Shown: positions 17,081-26,930 of the stretch, in pieces
Layout: each line of letters begins with the position of its first letter
How positions within the stretch are numbered: position 1 is the first letter of the stretch
Position numbers and translations under genes: made by a program
The notes under the pieces: model-generated
What the model was told of the DNA's origin: nothing
What the model saw: the letters and a program-made list of their open reading frames with translations, nothing else
Databases searched by the model: none
From: JAXGPP01 sp040766885
GTDB taxonomy: Bacteria; Planctomycetota; Planctomycetia; Pirellulales; Thermoguttaceae
Length of the DNA stretch: 64,000 nucleotides
Direction: 5' to 3'
Assembly: GCA_040766885.1 (NCBI GenBank)
Contig: JAXGPP010000009.1
Coordinates: 248,001 to 312,000 of the forward strand

Positions 17081-18865
17081 CTAGGATCGCTTCAGAGGCC
17101 AGGCTATCGTGTTCTCGCCCTGCTTGAGATCTGCCAGCGGACCGGGACGCGGGTGAATCCACTTTCTTTCGTTGATGTCGGTATCAACGGCAAGCGGACG
17201 GCCGTTTCGGTCCTCAATCGTTTGTCCGACAGTTGGAAAGACGCCAACCAGCTTCGCATTCACCAGAGGCCCGCGGACGCGCAGTGCCGCCTCAGGCATT
17301 GAGAACGATATGGTCGTTACCCGAACGTTATCGGTGATGGTGAGACCCGTAGCCGCGGCATCGACCGCACTGTTCTTGTCTCCAAACGAGCTGGGCTCCG
17401 CCCCCTCCAGAAAGACATTATGGTCCGACACATAACCGGCGGCCGGCTTGACGGACTCCAACCCCCGGCGAACAAAGATGTTGTTGAACCACTTGTCGTC
17501 CTGTGCCGTGCCGGTCTTTCTTCCGGCGTACTGCGTCGTGTGCGGCTCGTAGTACTCGGAGCGGCGATTGACATCCGGACTGTACTCGTAGCCACAATCG
17601 ACGAACAGGTTGTGAGCAAAGACAGTGGCTTCCGAGTTGCTGCGGACTTCCTGTCCGATGAACACGTTGTTGTCGACGAGGGTGGGCCCGTGGTTCATCT
17701 CCAGGAACAGGGTAGCCGCTTCCGTATTGTAGATGATATTGCGGGTGATCCGGATGCCCTGGTTGCCGAAGTCGATCCAGATCCCGAACGCGCCTTGCTG
17801 CTGGTGAAAGACGCCGCGGATGAGGTTGCCGCTGATGACCGTATCCACGCTGTTGTGGAACTTGATCGCCGCAGTCTCCCAACCACCGAACTCCCGGCGG
17901 TAGTTGGTGTCTTCGATCAGATTCCCGGCAATGAGGCTGCGAGTCGCGCCTTTCTGGCCGGCGATGCCTGCCTGCCCGCAGCGGCGAATCACGTTGTTGC
18001 GGACGATGTGGTCGCCGAAGGCGTCGATGTCGCGATAGTCGACGCCCGGAGCATGTCCCAGGATGATGCCGACACAGCGGGCGTTGGCGACGGTGCAATT
18101 CTCGATGATCCAGTACTTTCCCATCCGAGTGCCGACGGCGCCCGTCTGCAGTTCCACCACCGGGGGCGCCCAATTCGCTGCCGCGTGGGCGAACTGAAGC
18201 CCGTCGATGGTGATGTATTGCAGGCCGGTGGTCTCCGGCATGAAAAGGCACTCGCGAACGTTGATCTCGGTCAGTTCCGTGTTCGGATCGGCCTGGCCAA
18301 AGTTGGCGCGGAGGATCGTGACCTTGTCGTTCACTTCGCAGTGCCAACTCTGTCCGGCCGTCTCGACCTCTTGCGCCGTCTGTCTCTCGTAGAAGGCCTC
18401 ACCGTTCAGGTACACGTCTCCGCGATGATGCCACTGCCCGTAGTTCAGCCAGCCTCCCGAGACGGCAAGAGCGTACGGATTGTAGTCCCCGAAAAACTCG
18501 TTCGGCAGTTCCGCCTTCCAGACACCGCCTCCGTCCGGGGTCCAGGAAGTGATTCTCTCCGAGCCCTTGATGATCGCCTCCTCACCCGGCACAGCGCGGT
18601 AGGTGATCCGACGATCCTCTCCGTCGCCGCCTCGCACGGGCTTGACCCACTCGCGATAGGTCCCCGCGTGGATCGTGATGGTGTCGCCGGGCTGAGCGAC
18701 TTCCGACGCCTTGGCGATAGTCCGATAGGGATCCTGAAGGCCGCCGCGATTGGAGTCGATGCCGGTAATTGCCACGTGGATTTCGCGAGCCGACGCGCAC
18801 CACGCGCCCGACAACGAGAGCATCGCAGCCATGGCCAGCCGCAAGAGAGTTGGTGAGCTTCTCAT
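17081..18865 (-). CDS. Secreted right-handed beta-helix protein (polysaccharide-active candidate)
   Basis: A 594-aa protein with a signal peptide (to about residue 26). It begins with the TGIDSNRGGLQDPYRTIAKA pattern common at the start of DUF1565-type parallel beta-helix proteins. The middle (about 220-480) is a run of beta-helix turns with N-x-I/V-x-N patterns (ENCTVAN, RNNVIRR, AGNLIED, SGNLIRG, TRNIIYN, DNNVFIG). Relatives include polysaccharide lyases and GH28/GH141-type hydrolases. It is the last gene of a five-gene minus-strand cluster of secreted carbohydrate enzymes, 47 bases after the DUF4038 gene. Catalytic residues could not be assigned, so lyase versus hydrolase is open. Confidence 0.72.
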   Translation of the reverse strand: MRSSPTLLRLAMAAMLSLSGAWCASAREIHVAITGIDSNRGGLQDPYRTIAKASEVAQPGDTITIHAGTYREWVKPVRGGDGEDRRITYRAVPGEEAIIKGSERITSWTPDGGGVWKAELPNEFFGDYNPYALAVSGGWLNYGQWHHRGDVYLNGEAFYERQTAQEVETAGQSWHCEVNDKVTILRANFGQADPNTELTEINVRECLFMPETTGLQYITIDGLQFAHAAANWAPPVVELQTGAVGTRMGKYWIIENCTVANARCVGIILGHAPGVDYRDIDAFGDHIVRNNVIRRCGQAGIAGQKGATRSLIAGNLIEDTNYRREFGGWETAAIKFHNSVDTVISGNLIRGVFHQQQGAFGIWIDFGNQGIRITRNIIYNTEAATLFLEMNHGPTLVDNNVFIGQEVRSNSEATVFAHNLFVDCGYEYSPDVNRRSEYYEPHTTQYAGRKTGTAQDDKWFNNIFVRRGLESVKPAAGYVSDHNVFLEGAEPSSFGDKNSAVDAAATGLTITDNVRVTTISFSMPEAALRVRGPLVNAKLVGVFPTVGQTIEDRNGRPLAVDTDINERKWIHPRPGPLADLKQGENTIAWPLKRS

Positions 18866-18912
18866 TCATGTATCTCCGATCTTCAGCGACAAATTGCGGC
18901 CATTCACGACTC

Positions 18913-20760
18913 TTACGGGTCGCTTGGATGGCTTCGCAACTTCAACGCCCAGTCAGTATCCGACTTCGCCTTGCCACCCGGAAATGGCGGCAGGGAAGTG
19001 TCGCCATTCGCAGCGACCGTGACCGTGGATCGCGACTCTTCCAGCCAACGGCCCTCCCGCGGGTCGAACCATTCAACCTGATAAGTGCGTCCGGCAGGCA
19101 GGCCCGACAGGGTCGCCTTGGGGCAGTCCTGTTCGAAGTAGAGCAACAACGAGTCGCGGTCCGCTGTGGCCGCACAATAGGCCCAACCGTTCAGCGATCT
19201 GGCTTCGCCCGATCGGCTGGGGGATAGAAGTTCGACCGCCGGGATCAGGTCCTGATACCGGCGGCCTTCGGCGAGAATGAACGACTTCAGATGACGCATC
19301 TGGTCGGCGGAAGACCACTGGATGGCTTTCCAGATTGGATAGTCGGAATCCGCCTCAACCTCACCGCTCCAGATACCCCCTTTCCAACCGCCCGCACCGT
19401 AGATGTGACCGCCCAGGCCGCCGGAGAGCACGCTGCCGTACATCGCCGAGCGGCAGTAGCGGGCTGCTTTCTCCGAGCCGGGTTCGGCGTCCTCCATGCC
19501 GTCGTAGTAAGGTTCGCCGTTGATGCCGGGCACCGGCGGCTTCGTCCGGAAGATCTCGGTCAAGTGCTCGTAGACGTCATGGGTGCGGCGGTTGCCAATC
19601 TGGTGAAACCCGAGCCATCGGGCGCGGTCGGTGTGGCCCCAGTTTCGCAACGAAGAGGGGTTTGAATTGGTTCCCGCCAGCGTGCCGAACGGAGGATGGC
19701 CGTAGCGGTCGATCACCCGATTGGCCGCGGCGTTCCAATCTTCCGTGGCGATGCTCAGAGCGGGGGTGTCGAGATGGATCGGACTGAACAGGCACACGTT
19801 CGCCTGGTAACGGCTCCAGATATACTGGATGTACCGCGTGTACGAATCGGGCCACGGATAGTATCGTTTCCAGCCCTGGCCAATATCGCGGCGCGCGACT
19901 TCGATGAAGGGAACCATTCCCTGCGCGTTCAGGTAATCGACCTTCTTGTCGAGGGAAGAGAAGTACTCGGGATTGATGCGATTGAGATCGGGGAAGTAAT
20001 CCTCGTAACCGGGAACGGGACCCGGCAGATGAAACGCCCGCCGCCCCTGTTCGTCGGTCATTTCCTTGGCGCTGGTGGTTCCGGCTTGCGGCCACGCTGC
20101 CCGCAGCACCATCCGATCGCCGGTCTCCCACCGGGCGGGCTTGCCATCATTGGCCCAGTTTGGAAAGGCGGCAATCATGGCAATGCAGTTGAACTGCTGG
20201 TTCCGCCGCAGGCGCACGAAGTCCTTGAATCCCGCCTCCGGTCCGAGCGGCCGCGGCGTGTCGTCTTCGTACCAGCGAAACCGGAATGTGGGCGTGGCCC
20301 ACCAGGTGTCGCCGAGCAGGAAGAACGGGGTGCCGTCAGCATACTCAAAGGCGTGGCCATTGCCGCTGGGCTTTATCATGCCGCGCCGGCAGGGGTTCTC
20401 GTCAAGTTCGGCCGGCGTCCATTTCACCGCCGTGAAATGGCCCTCGACACCCGCAAGGCCGGCATCTGCAACGCTCGCTCCGCTCCGCCATGTCCAGTGG
20501 CCGGGGGCCGTCGCCAGAACGCGAACTCGGTAGGTGGTCTGGCCGTCCCAGAAGCCGTAGCAGCGTTTGTTGAATCCCGGGCCCTTGAGATCCACCCAGA
20601 CTTCTACATCCGTGTACGGGTTCTCATACTGCCGCTCACTTTGGAGAGTGATCTCCACCTTCTCCCAGACGTGGCGTGTCTCGGCGCGGCCGGTTGCCGT
20701 CAGGATCGGCGCGATCGCGGCCAGAACGAGTAGCACGAGTCGGACAAGCGTCTTCATCAT
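18913..20760 (-). CDS. Secreted DUF5060/DUF4038 glycoside hydrolase-like protein
   Basis: A 615-aa protein with a signal peptide (about residues 1-26). Domain order: an N-terminal DUF5060-like beta domain (VWEKVEITLQ to GHFTAVKW, about 28-110); a TIM-barrel of the DUF4038/GH140-like type beginning near YADGTPFFLLGDTWW; and a C-terminal beta domain (WAYCAATADRDSLLLYFEQ) resembling the small domain often attached to these enzymes. GH140 members are apiosidases acting on pectin, while many relatives have untested activities. INGEPYYDGME holds a likely catalytic glutamate. Start at 20760 is supported by AAAGGG upstream. It sits between the beta-helix and GH42-like genes on one strand. Confidence 0.75.
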   Translation of the reverse strand: MMKTLVRLVLLVLAAIAPILTATGRAETRHVWEKVEITLQSERQYENPYTDVEVWVDLKGPGFNKRCYGFWDGQTTYRVRVLATAPGHWTWRSGASVADAGLAGVEGHFTAVKWTPAELDENPCRRGMIKPSGNGHAFEYADGTPFFLLGDTWWATPTFRFRWYEDDTPRPLGPEAGFKDFVRLRRNQQFNCIAMIAAFPNWANDGKPARWETGDRMVLRAAWPQAGTTSAKEMTDEQGRRAFHLPGPVPGYEDYFPDLNRINPEYFSSLDKKVDYLNAQGMVPFIEVARRDIGQGWKRYYPWPDSYTRYIQYIWSRYQANVCLFSPIHLDTPALSIATEDWNAAANRVIDRYGHPPFGTLAGTNSNPSSLRNWGHTDRARWLGFHQIGNRRTHDVYEHLTEIFRTKPPVPGINGEPYYDGMEDAEPGSEKAARYCRSAMYGSVLSGGLGGHIYGAGGWKGGIWSGEVEADSDYPIWKAIQWSSADQMRHLKSFILAEGRRYQDLIPAVELLSPSRSGEARSLNGWAYCAATADRDSLLLYFEQDCPKATLSGLPAGRTYQVEWFDPREGRWLEESRSTVTVAANGDTSLPPFPGGKAKSDTDWALKLRSHPSDP

Positions 20761-20837
20761 TCATGCCCTTTCACGTGTCTGTGTCACCACATCATCGATG
20801 GAGCGCAGCGATCATCTCATTCCGATCCGAGTGGGTG

Positions 20838-23816
20838 TCACTTGCCCGTTCTCTTCTCCAGCCGTAACAGGACAGTCTCGGCACGCTTCATCGGAACGCT
20901 GATTTCCCGGACGCCGGTGGCCAATCGCTTTCCGGAAACGGCTTCAAACACATCGAACTCACCGGGAAGGTGCAACGTCTTCACGCTGTCGGCAGCGGCG
21001 TGGATCCCGGCGAACTGGCCGTCGGTGTAGAGCGCATCGTCGCTCTCCAGCCACACGTGAACTCCGGCCGAGCGGGCGATGTTCCGCATCAAGCCCGGCG
21101 CCAGGGGCATCGCCGACGAGTAGATGCTCGTCCAGCCGGCGGCCTTTTTCACGACCAGGCCCGGGCGGCGGCTCTCGGTCAACCGGGCTGCAATCCGCGC
21201 CTCGGCGTCGTCGGCATAGAAGACGGGCGAGACCGTGAGCCGCGGATCACCCAGCGGTTGCCCGGCCGGAAGACCCTGGGCCAGCGGATCGGCTGCTTCG
21301 AGCAGGATCTGCGGATGGCCTTCAGCATCATCGCGGGCAATGCGGATCCCGGTGAGTGCCTGCATGTTCGCCAGCGACTCCCCCTCTGGGCCGAGATAGC
21401 CGGGAGCATAGAGAAACACCGCCGTGGCGCCGTTGCGGGCCAACCGGGCGTGGATCGCCTCGCGCCGGGCCGGATCGACGTAGAAGGTATTGAGAAACAC
21501 GTACAGCTTGTAGTCGGGCAGACGGGGGTCGGCGATATCGTCCACGAGACAGAAGTCCCATGGCGCGCCCGACTGCGGCATGGTGACCACCTGGTGCAGG
21601 TCCAGGGCGGCGTTGGCCATGGTGGGCCGCATCCAGTAGAAACTGTGCGGATCGACGAACACACCGATCTCGGCGGTGAAGGGCTGCCGCCGCGGCAGGC
21701 TTTCCGCCGCAATCCGCTGGCCCTGACCCAGCGTGGCGAGGATCTGGGGATCGGAGAACCAGCCGCCGCTCATGTCGAACCAACTCACGGCGGCCCGCTT
21801 GGTGAGCGTCTCGGCGAACTCCCGCCAGAACACTCCGAGCGTTTCGTGCATGTTGTCGGCGCGGCCGTAGCCCGCACTTGGATCGGTCAGATGCGTGCGG
21901 TGATCCGATTCATCGAGCCACAGCTTGCCACGGAGGCGGAAAGAATCGGTGGCCGACATGAAAGTGCAGGCCTCGCCCGGCTTGCGGTACCAGTAGTTGG
22001 GTGGGCTCATCAGGAAATCGATGTCGGGGGAGTCGAACACGCGGCGGGCGGCCAGGTGGCCCGAATCCTGCTGGTTGATCCCGTGCGCTGTGAGATACCC
22101 GTAGTAAGTGCCTACGAGGGCCTTTCCCTCGGTCGCTTCGCGCACGATGCGAGCGATGTAGAGCAGGGCGTCGGCGTCCATGTTGGAGATGAATTCGTAG
22201 AAGTCGACCGCCTGGCGTTCCGTCTGCGGATCGCGAAGGACTCGCGGGCCGCCCGGCCGCCGCTTCTCCCAAGCGGGCATCTCGACGGTAGCCAGCGTCA
22301 CCTGCGGATCGCGCCATGCGGCCTGAAGCTCGGCATCGGTCCGGTAGCGTTTGGCGAGAAAAGCGCGGAACGCCCGCAAGGCCGGCTGGCTGTAGTCGTC
22401 GCGCGACTCCTGCCAAGTGCCCCACATCTGCCATTCGGCCGTGTAGCCGTTGTAGAACATGTAGCCCAGGATGCGGTCGGCATAGGGGGCCCGCCGGAGA
22501 TAGGCGATCAACCGGCGCAGATCCTCGCCGATCTCGCGGCGCCAGAGTTCCGAGGCGAACGACGTCCGCCCTTTGCTCCCGTCGGCAAACTGGCACATCT
22601 CCTCGGGATGCGCCTCCTGCCACCATCGTGCGCCGGTCACGCTGATGTGCGGGAGGAAACAGGCCTCGGGGTCGGCATCGAGGACTGTCGCGAAATAGCG
22701 GTCGAACTCACTATAGTCGTAGCGATCGGCGGCCACATGGCCCAGGTCGCCGTCGTGCGACGGGCCGACCCAGTCGGCATAGAGATGGATTCCGGCCTGG
22801 GCCACCTCGCGGTGATAGCTGGCATCCTGGCTCAGGTGCCCCACGTAGGCGTATCCTGCTAACGGTTTGCCGTTGACGAAGATTGCCGCATCGCCTCCCA
22901 GGCGGCGAAGCTCGGCCACGGGCGGCTCGACCTGTCCAACGCGATCGCTTTCGATCTGAACGGTGGCGGTGGCGGCAGCAGCCTGCGGCCCGAGATCCAA
23001 CTCGTAGCAGCCCACCTCGACGGTCGCCGGACCCGGATACCAATAGGCGGAGATGGGCAGTCGACCGCGAATCTCCACCTGGGGCCGGTCAAGCGTGATC
23101 GGCTCTTCAATCACGCGCAGAAAGGTGTTGCCCCGCCGCAGACGCAGATAGAGCGTGGCCGTCTTCATCTCCGGGGCCGGCGCGACATCGAGGGTCGCTA
23201 TCGCCTCAATCGTGGTGCCGGCCTGGGCGGTGGGGGGTACGCGCAGCGCGGTCAGCCTGGCCGTGCCGAGCGGCTCAACGGTGACGCCTTCCTCAAGACC
23301 GGGTCCGGGCGATTCCAGGCGCACGTAGTCGAGCGCGACCCAACGCTCGGCCTGGTTGCCCGGATCGATGCGCAACGAGCTCACGCGGCGGCTTGGTCCG
23401 CCCCACTGGCGCGACTCGGCGCCGGCGGTCGTTTCACGCCAACGATTCTTGTTGAGGTCCATGCGGTAGGTGGCCCAGCCCTTGGCAATCGGCAGCTTGC
23501 CGCCGAGGCACCACCGCTTGTCGGGACTCTCATAGAAGATATCGAGCAGATCAGCCTCTTCGGACGAGTACAGCCGCACCGTGAGCCACGAGTGCTGCCG
23601 GGCGTCGATTCCGTCGGTGGGCACGCGCAACGACACGTACGGATCCCAGGCCGTCTGGCCCGACACGTGCGAATGGGCAACCTGGCCCGGCACCAGGTTG
23701 TTCGTCCCGGTGATCTCACGCTGGTGATCGAAGTTCCACACAATCGGTTCCGCTGCGACCGCCCGGCCGGATAGCAGGAGCCACGTACTGATCGCAAGAC
23801 CAAGGAGTGATTTCAT
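20838..23816 (-). CDS. Large secreted GH42-like beta-galactosidase-type glycoside hydrolase
   Basis: A 992-aa protein with a signal peptide (residues 1-21). An N-terminal galactose-binding-like beta domain (about 30-170) and further beta domains come before a TIM barrel (about 310-680), then a flavodoxin-like beta/alpha domain (LPDYKLYVFLNTFYV) and a C-terminal beta domain, the order seen in GH42 beta-galactosidases and relatives. Candidate catalytic acids are E461 in YTAEWQMW and E636 in LWLDESDH. GAGGA lies about 8 bases before the ATG. Probably acts on galactose-containing polysaccharide outside the cytoplasm, together with the neighbouring GH16 enzyme. The exact family needs a profile search; a new subfamily is possible. 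Confidence 0.72.
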   Translation of the reverse strand: MKSLLGLAISTWLLLSGRAVAAEPIVWNFDHQREITGTNNLVPGQVAHSHVSGQTAWDPYVSLRVPTDGIDARQHSWLTVRLYSSEEADLLDIFYESPDKRWCLGGKLPIAKGWATYRMDLNKNRWRETTAGAESRQWGGPSRRVSSLRIDPGNQAERWVALDYVRLESPGPGLEEGVTVEPLGTARLTALRVPPTAQAGTTIEAIATLDVAPAPEMKTATLYLRLRRGNTFLRVIEEPITLDRPQVEIRGRLPISAYWYPGPATVEVGCYELDLGPQAAAATATVQIESDRVGQVEPPVAELRRLGGDAAIFVNGKPLAGYAYVGHLSQDASYHREVAQAGIHLYADWVGPSHDGDLGHVAADRYDYSEFDRYFATVLDADPEACFLPHISVTGARWWQEAHPEEMCQFADGSKGRTSFASELWRREIGEDLRRLIAYLRRAPYADRILGYMFYNGYTAEWQMWGTWQESRDDYSQPALRAFRAFLAKRYRTDAELQAAWRDPQVTLATVEMPAWEKRRPGGPRVLRDPQTERQAVDFYEFISNMDADALLYIARIVREATEGKALVGTYYGYLTAHGINQQDSGHLAARRVFDSPDIDFLMSPPNYWYRKPGEACTFMSATDSFRLRGKLWLDESDHRTHLTDPSAGYGRADNMHETLGVFWREFAETLTKRAAVSWFDMSGGWFSDPQILATLGQGQRIAAESLPRRQPFTAEIGVFVDPHSFYWMRPTMANAALDLHQVVTMPQSGAPWDFCLVDDIADPRLPDYKLYVFLNTFYVDPARREAIHARLARNGATAVFLYAPGYLGPEGESLANMQALTGIRIARDDAEGHPQILLEAADPLAQGLPAGQPLGDPRLTVSPVFYADDAEARIAARLTESRRPGLVVKKAAGWTSIYSSAMPLAPGLMRNIARSAGVHVWLESDDALYTDGQFAGIHAAADSVKTLHLPGEFDVFEAVSGKRLATGVREISVPMKRAETVLLRLEKRTGK

Positions 23817-23872
23817 CAGAATATCCTCTTACGTTTCCGACTGGGGCCAGGCACCCGTTTTTGTTCCGCCGC

Positions 23873-24670
23873 TTACTTCTTCTCAACCAGGTCATACACG
23901 CGAACATAGTCCACGAGGAACTTGTCGGGCAGTTTCGCCTCGGCGATGTCGCCCGCCCACTTGCCGATTTCATCGCTGATGAGGATGTAGACCGGCACCT
24001 GGCAGACTCCGCCAGCCGTGGTGCGCCAGGTTTCCTTTCCGTCGACGTAGAATACGTACTCTTCGGGAGTCCAGAGGACGCTGAACGTGTGCCAGCCCTC
24101 CATGACGCCCGGCACCTTCGCGTGGATGCCCGCCGAGCTGTTTGGCTGCCCATAGTCCCAGTGGATGGCATGATTGAGCCGCTCGTCGAGCCAGGGCTTC
24201 TCCATGATGTCGATCTCCGATCCGTCGCGACCGCCATCGCCGATCTTGCGGACGCCGTCGCAGGTGAGCCAGAAGGCCGGCCAATGGCCGGGTTGCTGGT
24301 GGAGCTGAATGCGAGCCACGTAGTAGCCGAAGGCATGCTCGAACTTGCCTTGCGTGGCGATGCAGGCGTCGATGTACTTGTCGCCGTCTTTGAAGGTGCT
24401 CATCCGCAGATGGCCTTCACCATCCAGGCTGACCGCTTCACGACTCCACCAGCCGTCGCGCCGCCGCCCCTCCTGGCGATAGATCCACTTGCTTTCGTCA
24501 AGCTGCGTGCCGTCGAACTCGTCGTGCCAGACCAGTTGCCAGCCCTTTCCTTCGGGCGGGTTGGGAAGGATATCCTGGTCTCCGGGCGTCTGACTATGCA
24601 CTGGGGAGGCGAGAACCCCGCCAACCAACATCGCCAGAGCGACGCCGATGCGTATGAAGTCCAGTTTCAT
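23873..24670 (-). CDS. Secreted GH16 endo-glycanase
   Basis: A 265-aa protein with a signal peptide (to about residue 26) and a single jelly-roll GH16 domain. The catalytic motif GSEIDIMEKP gives nucleophile E152, assisting D154 and acid/base E157. Substrate-cleft strands WQLVWHDEFDGTQLD and WPAFWLT are typical, and the C-terminal FLVDYVRVYD closes the fold. GH16 enzymes cut beta-glucans, agar, porphyran or carrageenan; the E-x-D-x-x-E spacing (the beta-bulge form) is the one found in laminarinases, agarases and porphyranases. GGAG about 8 bases upstream fixes the start at 24670. It lies 56 bases before the GH42-like gene in the same orientation. Confidence 0.9.
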   Translation of the reverse strand: MKLDFIRIGVALAMLVGGVLASPVHSQTPGDQDILPNPPEGKGWQLVWHDEFDGTQLDESKWIYRQEGRRRDGWWSREAVSLDGEGHLRMSTFKDGDKYIDACIATQGKFEHAFGYYVARIQLHQQPGHWPAFWLTCDGVRKIGDGGRDGSEIDIMEKPWLDERLNHAIHWDYGQPNSSAGIHAKVPGVMEGWHTFSVLWTPEEYVFYVDGKETWRTTAGGVCQVPVYILISDEIGKWAGDIAEAKLPDKFLVDYVRVYDLVEKK

Positions 24671-24732
24671 GTGATACTCCTTTGATTCTCATTTCGTGAC
24701 TATGCGGGTATGCGAGGTAACTGCCAGGGCCG

Positions 24733-26820
24733 CTATTCCACCCACACCAGCCGCATTCGCATCGGCTCCAACGGGACCGTCAGCCGACCGTTGGAATACG
24801 TCAACGTCTCGCCGGTCAACGCATCCTTCGCGTTCTTGGGCTCCACGGCGATTCGCGCAAGGTCCAAGACGACCTGCGCCGTAACCCCCTGGTCGGCAGA
24901 CAGGTTCGAAACGACCGCGAGTACGCGGCCCGTCTGGCCGGCGGCGGCCGGATGTGAGTACAAGCTCACACGCACCGAGGCGGGCTGGGCGGTCGCCATG
25001 GACTGCGATTCCCAATAGGGATGCCACTGGGCCTCGCCAACTTCGAAGCGGCTCATGACATCCCAGATGGGCGAGACCTTTTCCAAGGCAGCCAGGCCGC
25101 AGGGGCGGACCCGAACGTCGTGCAATAGGGAGACTGCCAGCGCCTGGTCGTAGGTCCATTGCGGCGGCCGCTCGTAGGCGAGGAACTCGCACGGCACGCC
25201 GAGGTTGTGGCCCATGAACTCAGCGCGAAAGGCGTCCAGCGGCAGATTCTTCAGCGGATCGCCCGACAATTCACCAGCGGCAAACTGTTCGCCATCCCAG
25301 TACGCATCGGCCAGCGACAGGGTCGGCGTCACGCAGCAGGTGCTCTGGTGCGCGCTGATCAGGCCGTCCTGCGGATGGAACATGCCGTAGAGTCGGCGCA
25401 TGAAGCGCCGCACGCCGAAGATCGGGTAGGTGGGGCGGAGACTGCCATCGCCGGCGCGGTAGCCACACCCGTGCCGCTCGTTCGCGCAGGGCCAGGGCAC
25501 GACCGTGCCATCGAGATACAGGCCGTCGTAGCCGTAACGCTCGCGCGCCTCGGCAATGCCGTCGGCCAACCGGTCGGCCCAGACGCTGTTGTAGCAGACT
25601 TTGAAATCGCGCTGTTCGGGATGGCGATACCAGCCGGGAGTGATCTGGCCGGCGGCATCCTTCACCAGTATTTCGTCGTGCAACTCGGCCCACTCCGGCG
25701 CCAGCGGCGAAAACTCATAGCCGTGATAGACGAGCACTTTCATTCCGCGCTCGTGGCAGGCGTCGACGATGGCCTTGAACTCCGCCTCGGGTGTCGTCAT
25801 CGGGTAGTTCTGGATCGGCGCCCAGTCTTCGTGGAATACGGCGGTCTTGACGCCCAGCTTTGCCGCTCGGTCGAGTGTGGCGGTCGGGTTGCGGTCCGGG
25901 AACGCGCGGTGGCAGAGCCACCACTCCTTGGGAACCGGCAGTGTCGAGCCGACGCCCAGTTCCGGCACGTGCCAGATCCGCCACTCGTGAAAACCCTTGG
26001 GCCACGGCTTCACCGGGGTTGCCTGGAAACCGAACGTGAACGTGGCGGGCAGGCGCACGGCCGAATCGAGGAGACGCATGCGAAGCAAGACGGTGTCATC
26101 TTCCATGATGATCTCGATGGCACTGTCGGCGGAGTTTGGCTGCCAGCCCTCGTCCGACTCGGCGAACCAGCCCAATCCAGCGTCCTCCTGTCCCAGCCAG
26201 ACGAACGGCTTGAAGGGGAGAACGAGACCCGCTTCGGGCAACTGGCCGCTATTCTTCGCGCTGCCCCAGCGGCCCGGGAAATAGTGGAAGAGGCTGGTGC
26301 GCTGTCGTTTCAGCGGCACCTCGAGCCACAGTTGCTCGAGCTTGGGCGTCGTCTTGTACTGCGGCAGCACGACCGCGTCGACGCGCATCATGCCGTCGAA
26401 TTCGATCCGCGTGGTCGTGTTGACGATCAGATCGTCGCCCGACTGCCAGCCGGTGATTACCGCCTGCGCCGAGTCGGCATGAAACACGAAGTTGCCACCA
26501 CGCTTCCACGCGATCGGCTTGCCGCTCACCTGCCCAACCAGCCGAACGGGCGAGGCAAGGAGTTCTTCACCCAAGGCGACGATCGAGTCCGGCAGCGCGC
26601 GGTTGGCAAAACGGTGCGAGCGGCCCCACACGCCAACCGCGACGCCCGACGAATCCGCCTTCACGCTCACGGGCGTCCACGGCGCGATCAGCTCCGGCGA
26701 TTCGGCGGCCAGCGGGCCGGGCAAGCCGGCCGCGATCACGGCCAGGCAGCATCCCATCAGACTGCGCAGGGGATGCTGTTGTGCTTGCAGGACGCAATTC
26801 TCTCTACGCATGCAGATCAT
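24733..26820 (-). CDS. Secreted TIM-barrel glycosidase-like protein (DUF6067-like)
   Basis: A 695-aa protein. The ATG at 26820 is chosen because AAGGAG lies 6 bases upstream; five codons earlier the frame starts with TTG. A signal peptide ends near LAAES (about residue 40). N-terminal beta domains (40-300) are followed by a TIM barrel with DRNPTATLDRAAKLGVKTAV, MKVLVYHGYEF and YDGLYLDGTVVPW, in which the aspartate after LYL is the position of the nucleophile in GH27/GH36-like barrels. The C-terminal beta domain ends the protein. It resembles uncharacterised glycoside-hydrolase-domain proteins of bacteria and is the first gene of the minus-strand polysaccharide cluster. A palindromic candidate operator lies about 90 bases upstream. 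Confidence 0.6.
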   Translation of the reverse strand: MICMRRENCVLQAQQHPLRSLMGCCLAVIAAGLPGPLAAESPELIAPWTPVSVKADSSGVAVGVWGRSHRFANRALPDSIVALGEELLASPVRLVGQVSGKPIAWKRGGNFVFHADSAQAVITGWQSGDDLIVNTTTRIEFDGMMRVDAVVLPQYKTTPKLEQLWLEVPLKRQRTSLFHYFPGRWGSAKNSGQLPEAGLVLPFKPFVWLGQEDAGLGWFAESDEGWQPNSADSAIEIIMEDDTVLLRMRLLDSAVRLPATFTFGFQATPVKPWPKGFHEWRIWHVPELGVGSTLPVPKEWWLCHRAFPDRNPTATLDRAAKLGVKTAVFHEDWAPIQNYPMTTPEAEFKAIVDACHERGMKVLVYHGYEFSPLAPEWAELHDEILVKDAAGQITPGWYRHPEQRDFKVCYNSVWADRLADGIAEARERYGYDGLYLDGTVVPWPCANERHGCGYRAGDGSLRPTYPIFGVRRFMRRLYGMFHPQDGLISAHQSTCCVTPTLSLADAYWDGEQFAAGELSGDPLKNLPLDAFRAEFMGHNLGVPCEFLAYERPPQWTYDQALAVSLLHDVRVRPCGLAALEKVSPIWDVMSRFEVGEAQWHPYWESQSMATAQPASVRVSLYSHPAAAGQTGRVLAVVSNLSADQGVTAQVVLDLARIAVEPKNAKDALTGETLTYSNGRLTVPLEPMRMRLVWVE

Positions 26821-26908
26821 GTCTGGCTCCTTCAAGTGAGCGAGTACGCGCGATTGTAGCGCAGCGGGAAGACGTGTGCAACAACGTCTCGAGAATCTGA
26901 CGACATAG

Positions 26909-26930
26909 TGTAAAACGTCTATACGTTACA
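26909..26930. promoter_or_regulatory. Candidate operator palindrome upstream of the polysaccharide cluster
   Basis: TGTAA and TTACA arms flank 12 bases, and within them AACGT-CTAT-ACGTT forms a second inverted repeat. The site is about 90 bases upstream of the 26820 start, where a repressor of the LacI/GntR kind would be expected to bind. No regulator gene is adjacent. Confidence 0.4.

Noticed and set aside
17420..18856. 478-codon plus-strand frame opposite the beta-helix gene
   Set aside because: Shadow of the beta-helix gene, whose N-x-I/V-x-N repeats are on the other strand.
20970..22862. Long plus-strand open frame (630 codons) opposite the GH42-like gene
   Set aside because: Antisense shadow of the GC-rich GH42-like gene; no motifs, no ribosome site, and the minus-strand protein has clear domains.
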